Below are positions 57,100-64,000 of a stretch of 64,000 bases of DNA, piece after piece. The notes under the pieces were generated by a model. The model was not told the origin of the DNA. It worked only from the letters and a program-made list of their open reading frames with translations, and ran no database searches. Both the position numbers and the translations under genes were made by a program. Positions within the stretch are counted from its first letter, which is position 1, and every line of letters starts with the position of its first letter. The stretch comes from Emydura subglobosa (Eukaryota > Chordata > Testudines > Chelidae), in the NCBI GenBank assembly GCA_007922225.1, contig ML679961.1, positions 10,495,930-10,559,929 of the forward strand. Reading direction: 5' to 3'.

Positions 57100-58336
57100 G
57101 AGAGTGAGTGGTGCTAGTTCAGATCTAAAGCCTCATTCAGGCCTGTTCCCAATACCTGAATTGCACCCAGAAGCAAAAGTATGTATCTGTTTTTCAGAAA
57201 GAGCTGCCACCTCTATTGTTGGAAAGTCCATTTTTCTCCGAGCAAACCCATAAAGTTCAATGTCATCTTTTAGCACCACTGCCATACAAAACCAAAATCT
57301 TTCCCCCGACACTACAGCAAACATAAGAATAAACACCATAGTTACGCCTTTCCCTGGACTGGCCAGGGAGTCAGGTCTGTCATGCTCAGATTGACAAGCC
57401 TTTTACAGACAGGGCCCATTGTCAGCACTTACCAAATAAAGAACAGCAATACGCTAATACGCTCCATTTTGAGCTCCATTTTAGGGGGAATAGCTAACAG
57501 CTTGATTGCTTTTTTTGGATCCAAAGTAGGATGGACAATATTTATGACGGAAAAAAAACATAATTTTGAAAACATTTGTATATAAATGAATAGTCTCTGC
57601 ATACATTTTAATTTCTTAGCAGTAACTCGGGATAAGACGGGTCTGGGTTCATCTTTACCCGACTGACTTCCCTTTAGGCGTAGTGCAGAAAATGGAATGA
57701 TGTGCAGTAAGATCAGCTGCACAGTGAAGCCCATGCTGAAAACTTCTTTTAAGCCAAAATCGTGCCAGGTCTTATTTACTTGACAGTTCAGCCATTAATT
57801 TAAGAAAGGCATAAATGAATAGCCAGCCAGGTTACAGTTGCCTTGTTGGAATCCCTCTGCTATAATCTCATAGTTTTTTCACCTAATTAATTTCCCCTTT
57901 CCCTGCACCAGCGTTTCATGAGTGTATCTTGTTTGGAGGAGATTAAGAGTCACACACTTCATTAGCAAGGTGTAAATTATCAGAGAGACCCTCTCCATTC
58001 ACCTGCTTAATTGGGTTAATGAAGCGTCTCTGTGGGCCTGGCTAAGGCAGCACTCTTCCCTGCTCTCAATAGACGTTACCAGCGCCATTTGGAAAATAGA
58101 TGGAAGATTAAAGCTGCCACCTTTCTGCTTTTCTGCCACTACAGACTTTTTTTAAAAAGGTTAATATTGGTTGCAAGTTCAAGGTTTCTCTGTAAATCAT
58201 TTTGTAAATTCAGAGCACTATGTAATTAATAAATGAGTTCAGATGGATATGCATCAGGTTTTCTGCTAGCCAAATGCAAAATAAAATTTTGCCTTTTCCT
58301 CCCATTTCTCCTCCTCCTGCTAAAACATGTTGATTA
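57100..58336. other. Unique DNA, candidate conserved non-coding region
   Basis: No repeat or gene is recognised. Homeodomain-type words occur in clusters: CACCTAATTAATTTCCCC (57881-57898), CTTAATTGGGTTAATGAAG (58005-58023) and AGGTTAATATTGG (58157-58169). Conservation cannot be tested here. Confidence 0.35.
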
Positions 58337-59062
58337 GAGTTGGGCAAATAGTGCAAAAATTATTCCATTACCATTCATTCAAATGTTACAGCAGTTCATT
58401 TCAGCTGTACACACACACACACACACACCGTTGTGTGTTTGCTTTTAGTGACTATTCTAGCAAATGAAGTTATTGGCAATAAAGTGGGCGGGGGCATAAA
58501 TTACAGAATATTCCATCACAAGGAGTTTGAAATGGCAGTAGAGAGTATTTGCACTGCAGCTCTTGATTCTACAAGTCACGCCTTTCTAATCAGATACAAG
58601 AAATGTACCATGTAACTTATGAGACTGATTTTCAGAGGTGTGCAGCGTGCATTGATTTTACTTGGGGGTATGTTTACACTGTCAATTAAGTTGTGATTGT
58701 GGTGCCCCCCAAGTAGATGTTCAGGGTGGGACCCTGGGCCATGAAGCCCGTACTGCCCTGTTTTCACTTCTATTATTACCTGCACTAGCTAGATTAAAGC
58801 TGGTATGGGTATTCCTACTTTGCACCACAATCGCACCTTAATATGCAGTGTGGATGTATGCTAGGAGCTGAGAGGTGCTTAGCACTACTGAAAATCAGTA
58901 TGAATGTCACACGTATTGCATGAAAACGTTATAGACCAAGAAGAGTTCATTCAATAGCAAACATATTAAACCTGCGATCTGTGGGGTGGACGATTTGTGA
59001 ACTGAATACGAGGCGAAATTTGTTGGGTAAATTATTTGTTACAAATCATTCACCCAGCTCTA
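58337..59062. repeat. Nested foldback DNA elements
   Basis: The outer pair is AGAGTTGGGCAAATAGTGC (58337-58355) and the inverted AATCATTCACCCAGCTCT (to 59062). A middle pair is ACTGATTTTCAGAGGTG (58624-58640) and CTACTGAAAATCAGT (58886-58900). An inner pair is TATGTTTACACTGTCAATTA (58669-58688) and ATATGCAGTGTGGATGTATG (58841-58860), enclosing GGTGC and GCACC words. A (CA)n run lies at 58409-58429. The middle element carries the inner one inside it; the outer arms could instead be two separate copies. Confidence 0.55.
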
Positions 59063-59439
59063 CCTGACAGAGCAGTGTGCTGCTTTTGATCTCTGTGAGG
59101 GACTGTCACTGGAATCAAAGGGAGTTTTGTGAGGGGATTAAGTATAGGAGATGTAGTAGAGAACCATATTAGAGATAAGAAATCCACAGTGTGGTCCAAA
59201 GTGCCTAATCCCAGCACAACCAGGGAATTATCAAATGTGCCATTTTGTGAGAAAAAGAAACGTTTTTTAAGATTGACTCCAAAATGTTCTTCGTTTTGAT
59301 GAGAATGTAACAGCTCCCTAGTGAAAAAAACAAGCAGGTGATTTTGCTACTCACTTTGTTACCTACGTGCTAAGGTGGGGGCAGAAAAACAGTGACTTCT
59401 ACTCATTGTCACCTTCTAGAAATAAACCACATAGGTTCC
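59063..59439. other. Unique DNA, no gene seen
   Basis: No gene or repeat recognised. Confidence 0.35.
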
Positions 59440-60140
59440 CTTTTAAGCTTTCCTTTATTTTGACAGGCATGGCCGCATTATCTTTCTTTTTCTTATATTA
59501 CTGGCATGTGTTTCCACTGGCTGGGCAGACTTCATCAGTCCTGTGTTGTTCTTTGCCTGCCACATTTCTGCCCGGGCACTTCAGTATGTTTAAGAGGCAT
59601 ATTTTAAATGATGGATGTTTCCGATTTTCTCCTTTGCAATTTTTTCTTTGCAATTTCCTGCACCCTGATCCAGCTCTTTCCTTGCTGAGTGACTTGACAT
59701 TTTTTTTAGCTGTGTCCTGTGCTGGTCATGTCACCTGTTCTACAGGTAGCTCCGGGTATAACTATCTTTTCAGAAAGTTCCTTGTTTAAAATATCATCTT
59801 CTAAATGTTCTCAAAAGTCGTCTTCTTCTTACTGATACCAAAGCCACTGATCTTTAAGGCTTGCAGGATTTCTCTGAGCCTTTGCACACTCATTCCTGCA
59901 TTGAATTCCATGTTTGTAATTAATTGTGCATCAAACTCTTTACAAGCAATGACATATTTATTCTTCTTTCCTTCCTAATTGAAGGCAAGTGATTTATAAA
60001 TAGTTTCAGCTTCCCTCCCCATTGCATACATTAATAGCTGTACTTCACCACTCTCTGTGTTCAGGTTTGTTGTGGGTCAGAATTCAGTGAAGCAGATTCC
60101 TGCTTGGGCCACTCTGTGGGCTTATCAAACTGCAAATTAT
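59440..60140 (-). pseudogene. Gypsy gag fragment (capsid and zinc-knuckle remnant)
   Basis: On the minus strand, capsid text occurs in shifting frames at about 60135-59925: FDKPTEWPKQ, then QLLMYAMGREAETIYKSL and KNKYVIACKEFDAQL. This matches the Gypsy gag pattern with an FDAHF-like motif. Near 59560-59470 the text HRTDEVCPASGNTCQ follows the zinc-knuckle pattern of mag-type gag proteins. The first cysteines of the knuckle are lost. No LTR or pol was found beside it. A 140-codon plus-strand frame at 59367-59789 covers the same DNA and is a shadow. Confidence 0.6.
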
Positions 60141-61884
60141 GTGAGGAATTGAACTTTGCCTTTCTCTTTTCCTCTTATTTATGCTGGATCAAAATAAGTC
60201 AATTTCTGACGCTATGTCCTATGACAATGATACAGCATGATGAAAAGAGACACTTTCTTTCAACACTGAACAAGAAACTTTTATTAGAATGAAGTCAACA
60301 CATTATCCCTAAAGCTGCTTTCTCTCTGCTTCACAACTGAGCTTCTGCCTAGAATATTTCCCAGCCTGCTGGCTTCCTTCCACAGTTTTAAATACTGTAG
60401 CCTGATCTATAGATTATGTATTAATTATACTGATTACCTATCATCTGCAATACAAACAGTGCATGTATCCTCAGAATTAGTTCTCTCCTAATGAACTCTT
60501 GAGAAAGGTTACGTTAACCTCTAATATTTCAGAGATCCACTTTATCCAACACTTTGGCTATTTCCATGCATTATAGCCCTATTGTATATGTTGTTTGCAT
60601 TGTAACATAATCAAGAATTAGCACATGTTCATAATGTATTCATTATGCAAAGGACAGCCAGTAAGCAGCTGGGAAATTAGATCCATCAGGAGAACCATGT
60701 CTCTTTAGAATGTGGGAATACTCACATGAGAGAGGATTGGTCAGGTGCTATGTAAATCGAACCCATTGTATTCTTTTCAGTAAGAACCTTAGTAGAGGTT
60801 CTAATGCCAGGATGTAACCTCAGTTATGAAGTTGTCCTTTTGTTGTTGTTTTTCTTAAATAAAATCTACAGGAACTAGTGGCCAGCTTGCTTTCAAGCCT
60901 CTGAAACTGTATTGGTGTAGCTGGACCCGGAAGGAATTAACAGTACTTGCTGTTTTCTCTGATTTGAAGACATATGAAAAATATGTATATTGTTCATGAT
61001 CTCTGTGGGAAAAATAGGCATATTGTTCATAGTCTCTGTGGGCAATTTGACTCTGGTTTATATATAATTGTTGTCTAATAGAGGAGTTAGTGCAGAAATG
61101 GTATAGAAGATACCACCAAAGAGGAAATTTATGTTCCTCATCATTTAAATTTTGTCTGTAGAGGTTTACACACACCAATTAATTCTCCATTGGATATCAT
61201 TGATGAGGTGTAGGAATATTTGTAAAATACAGCTACACAATGAACACATATTTACACTAAGTGTTGAGACACTGAATGGGCGTGTCCTACTGGGTCACAG
61301 TGATCCAAGGAGTCGGCATCTCTTTGTGTTGTTTAAGAAATATTATGAGACTATGTGCAGGTTATTACAAGATGCCACTAATGTCCCTTAAATAGTATGA
61401 TATTATATTTTATTATCTAAGAAATAGTTTGTGACTATGTGATAAAACGTGTAATCATAATACATATGCAGAAGAGAGCAGAGTTAATGTCACACATACG
61501 TGCTCAACTTTGCTGTTTCCTGCCTTTTGAGCACTTCGCTTTGCAATGTTAATGGCTGTTTGGTATGGAATAGCTAGGATGTGGTGTGTTTATATAAGCA
61601 CAGGGACACATAGCTCTTATCTTTGTTGACCATCACAATGCAACATTTGGAAGTTTAGCAGTAGTCATTACCAAATGCTTGGCATATAGGGAAAACAATG
61701 CAAAAATCCCAGAACTTCTTTCCATAGTGGATGTTATTCCAGATACGCCCACCTATAGACAATGCCTCTGTGGAGATTTGAAGACATGAGCGCCCAGAGC
61801 CCTTTAAACAAAACTAGTTTTTACCCTCATGAATCAGTGTTGCTGTTTGATGGTATATTTGACCTTGAATTCTGCATGCCTTTA
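60141..61884. other. Unique DNA with a 33-bp tandem duplication
   Basis: TATTGTTCATGATCTCTGTG starts at 60988 and recurs as TATTGTTCATAGTCTCTGTG at 61021, a 33-bp unit. It lies in a 107-codon minus-strand frame (60855-61178) and keeps that frame, but no domain is recognised, so the frame is probably chance. No other gene or repeat is seen. Confidence 0.4.
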
Positions 61885-62066
61885 AGCACACTGGAACAAA
61901 TTGCCCAAGTAGGTTGTGGAATCTCCATCACTGGAAGTTTTTAAGAATAGATTAGACAAACACCTGTCAGGAATAGTGTAGTTATTATGTAGATCTGCCT
62001 AGAGTGCAGGGGGATTGGACTAGATAGCCCATTGAGGTCCTTTCCAGTCGTATACTTCTATTCAGT
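61885..62066 (+). mobile_element. CR1 LINE 3' remnant
   Basis: CACTGGAACAAATTGCCCAA, GGTTGTGGAATCTCCATCAC and GATTGGACTAGATAGCCCAT, ending near TATACTTCTATTCAG, follow the CR1 3' end with heavy decay. Confidence 0.7.
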
Positions 62067-62294
62067 TCTGGCATTCAGATACCATGGTGATGGGCTCCAT
62101 ATAAGATCCCAAATAGATGGAATCAAATAACAAAGACCTGCTGGCACACCTACTGGTGGGTGACTTTCAAATGATGCCATCAAAGCAGGGTGTGAACTGA
62201 AAAGCTCTTTTCTAGGGGATTTCATTCAAGCCAAGCATGGAGAAATTATCATTTGGAATGGAATTAACTCTTGGTTAAAAATTAGTGCAGTGAG
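62067..62294. other. Unique DNA, no gene seen
   Basis: No feature recognised. Confidence 0.35.
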
Positions 62295-62405
62295 TTCCTA
62301 ATTCCGTTTTCACTTACGCTGGTGCAAATCCAGAGTAACTCCATGGGCTTCAGTGGGGTTTTTCTGGATTCACAAAGATTTAATTGAGAAAAGAATTGGA
62401 CCCTG
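62295..62405. repeat. Foldback DNA element, TTACGCTGGTGCAAATCC type
   Basis: TAATTCCGTTTTCACTTACG and CTGGTGCAAATCCAGAGTAA pair with the text around 62360-62405 (TTTCTGGATTCACAAAG, then AAAGAATTGGACCC). It is related to the elements at 33086 and 52551. Confidence 0.55.
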
Positions 62406-63338
62406 AATGAATTCTTGAATGTTTTGTCATAGTCCTCAGTTTTTGCAGCGGTCCGTCAACAACTGAGGCAAGAATTATGATGTAACAGCCTTTTGCAATT
62501 AATCTCGATGATCAGTTAAAATGTTGGCTCCCAAGTGGACTCTGAAAAGCATCCCCAGAACAAAAGTAGAGAGTTAAGATGAACAATAGAGGTTAATTCA
62601 GAGCTAGCTGTAAAAAAAGGAAATGCTTAAGCAATACCAACTATATACGGGACTTACCTCATTGATGATAGGCACCAGCAGAAGGAAATCCACCTTGGCA
62701 GCTTTTGTTATTTTTTCACCTGACCCTGACATTACCTGCTGGGTTCCCTGTGCTTTCTGCCAAAGAAGTGTCAGGGGAGGCGGGAAGTTTGCACACCTGG
62801 CCAGTTCAGCTTTACAATGTCATTTTCAGGGGAGGGGGAATAGAAAGACAACTCCATAGAAGAACAGAGCCGAGAAGCAGAAAAGAAGAAGGAGGAGGAG
62901 GAAGAGAGGGATAAAACAAATTATTCCAAGGAATTCTTTTAAGACATTTTTCAAGATCACATTTCACCACAGGGGCAAATACCCAGTGAGATGGTAGCAA
63001 TGTCAGTGTGAGAAATCCCTTCTCGAGATCCAGAGAACATATGCCTTGTTTCAGATGTACGGAAAGGGCTGAGATATTAAAAAATCTGCGACATTTATTC
63101 TGGGCTAGTCCCCAACTATTCTGTCCATATTTCAGATCCTCTGTGGCTGCTTGTCACTGAACGTCCTTCTTCAGAGGGGTTATGCTGCAGATTTGGAACT
63201 AAATAGTCATAGTGCTCTGTTTGAGCCTGATCCAAAGCCAGCTGAAGCATGTGGGAGACCTTCCATTGATTTCAACAGGAGTTCAATCAGACCCTGTATC
63301 AGTGAATTAAATAATTTACTCTGTGTGTTTGGGTTTCA
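62406..63338. other. Unique DNA, no gene seen
   Basis: Overlapping open frames at 62623-62914 cross a purine-rich stretch (GAAGGAGGAGGAGGAAG near 62890) and are probably chance. A 101-codon frame at 63151-63456 starts in this stretch and runs into the MIR-like block that follows. Confidence 0.35.
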
Positions 63339-63545
63339 AGAAACCTGGGATCTATTCCCAGCTCTGCCACTAACCAGCTGTGTGATCCTGGGCGAGTCAC
63401 TTTCCCTCACTGTGACTCTGGTACTATCTCCTTCCTTTGTCTGTATTGTTTATTAAGTGGGTAAGCTCTATGGGGCAGGGATTGTCTCTTACATGTATTT
63501 ATACAATGACTAGCACAATAGGGTCCCACTGTTGATGGTCTTTAG
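63339..63545 (+). repeat. MIR-like SINE with L2-type tail
   Basis: GGATCTATTCCCAGCTCTGC, then ACTAACCAGCTGTGTGATCC and GGGCGAGTCACTTTCCCTCA follow the MIR core closely. The 3' part (AGCTCTATGGGGCAGGGATT, ACTAGCACAATAGGGTCCCA) is the shared L2 tail. Confidence 0.75.
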
Positions 63546-64000
63546 TTCCTATGAGAGTTTGTTCCACCTTTGGGGGCTGGCTCCCGAGAAAGCCCTGCCC
63601 CCTGCATAGGTGAGCTTTATATTTATGGTAGAAAGTTCCATTGTGCTGGAGGAATGGAGTTCTTGACCAAGGTCTACGTCATGGAACTTTGGGCTTTTTT
63701 AGAAAGACATGCTGGGGGCAGATCATTAAGTGCCTTGAAAACAAGGTCTAAGCCCTGGCATTGGATTTGATATTCTAGAGGAATCCAGTTTTGAGAACAA
63801 AGGACTGGTCTGATGTGCTTGTGTAGCCCGTGTTGCGGAGGAGGTGCATTGCAGAGTTCTTACTAGTTGGAGATTCCTAAGGGCTGATGGCTTTGTGCCC
63901 AAGTATATTGCATTCCTGTAGTCCAGACAGACAGTGGCAAAGATATTTATAACTGAAACCAGAATATCATCCTCCAGGATGGGATGGAGTCTCCAAGCCA
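63546..64000 (+). repeat. Unclassified interspersed repeat, incomplete at the window end
   Basis: Phrases such as AAGTGCCTTGAAAACAAGGT, AGAACAAAGGACTGGTCTGA, GTAGTCCAGACAGACAGTGG and ATTGCATTCCTGTAGTCC resemble a repeat I have met in other vertebrate genomes, with the usual decay. I cannot name the family. Confidence 0.4.

Noticed and set aside
56769..57101. A 110-codon arginine- and serine-rich open frame
   Set aside because: It lies almost wholly within a CG-rich foldback repeat, and the frame is chance.
59367..59789. A 140-codon plus-strand open frame with hydrophobic segments, at first sight a membrane protein
   Set aside because: The minus strand of the same DNA reads as Gypsy gag with capsid and zinc-knuckle text, so the plus frame is a shadow.
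1..64000. CRISPR-like arrays, tRNA genes, rRNA or prokaryotic operons
   Set aside because: No regularly spaced repeats, cloverleaf genes, ribosomal sequence or linked gene clusters were seen; the DNA is vertebrate intergenic or intronic in character.

Overview
This window looks like non-coding nuclear DNA from a reptile, most likely a turtle (a crocodilian or other sauropsid is less likely). The reasoning is the repeat content: many CR1 LINE copies in both orientations ending in the ATTCTATGATT-type tail, L2 LINE and MIR-like SINE copies, a Penelope-like fragment, Gypsy LTR elements, retroviral-style solo LTRs and many short palindromic (foldback) DNA elements of types I associate with turtle genomes. 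That assignment rests on recall of repeat families, not on a search. I found no host protein-coding exon, tRNA, rRNA, snRNA or CRISPR array. Nearly all open frames are chance frames or decayed transposon frames. Nothing looks prokaryotic, and there are no operons.

Layout. 1-342: unique DNA with a cluster of octamer-like (POU) motifs. 343-3153: a complete but dead Gypsy element with two LTRs; its gag resembles the SCAN-domain-like capsid of Gmr1-type elements, and RT-RNase H runs directly into the polypurine tract. 3154-10126: mostly unique sequence with an antisense CR1 (6700-7695) and foldback DNA. 10127-11321: an LTR-like block on the minus strand. 11322-16217: unique DNA with an L2/MIR tail and a foldback element. 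16218-18035: a long minus-strand CR1 with an RT core, followed by a plus-strand L2 (18430-19290). 19290-23880: mostly unique. 23881-24821: an AT-rich palindrome next to the best preserved CR1 (143-codon open frame). 25200-27470: foldback DNA, an L2-like RT fragment, a Penelope-like GIY-YIG fragment and a large foldback. 28990-29360: a local duplication. 29800-30790: CR1 nested inside an opposite CR1. 31211-33085: unique, AT-rich, possibly regulatory. 34300-35276: L2 then a short CR1.

36690-42085: a second, full-length but broken Gypsy element (gag zinc knuckle, protease, RT, RNase H, integrase) split by a CR1 inside its integrase, followed directly by a minus-strand LTR. 42659-43768: a GC-rich 1.1-kb solo LTR with a perfect 5-bp target duplication. 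44965-48434: foldback DNA, CR1, another minus-strand LTR with TATA, CCAAT and poly(A) signals, and a MIR/foldback pair. 48434-54290: largely unique, with microsatellites and a decayed minisatellite. 54810-55407: a CR1 end followed by a TIR-bearing DNA element. 56809-57099: a foldback element. 57100-58336: unique, with homeodomain-type motifs. 58337-59062: nested foldbacks. 59440-60140: a minus-strand Gypsy gag fragment. 61885-64000: a CR1 tail, foldback and MIR/L2 remnants.

The genes do not form a pathway. They are layers of dead mobile elements whose nesting gives relative ages. I did not find a new functional system. The most informative points are the SCAN-like Gypsy capsid, the 1.1-kb LTR with an internal copy of its own start, the nested insertions, and a few unique stretches that deserve a conservation check.
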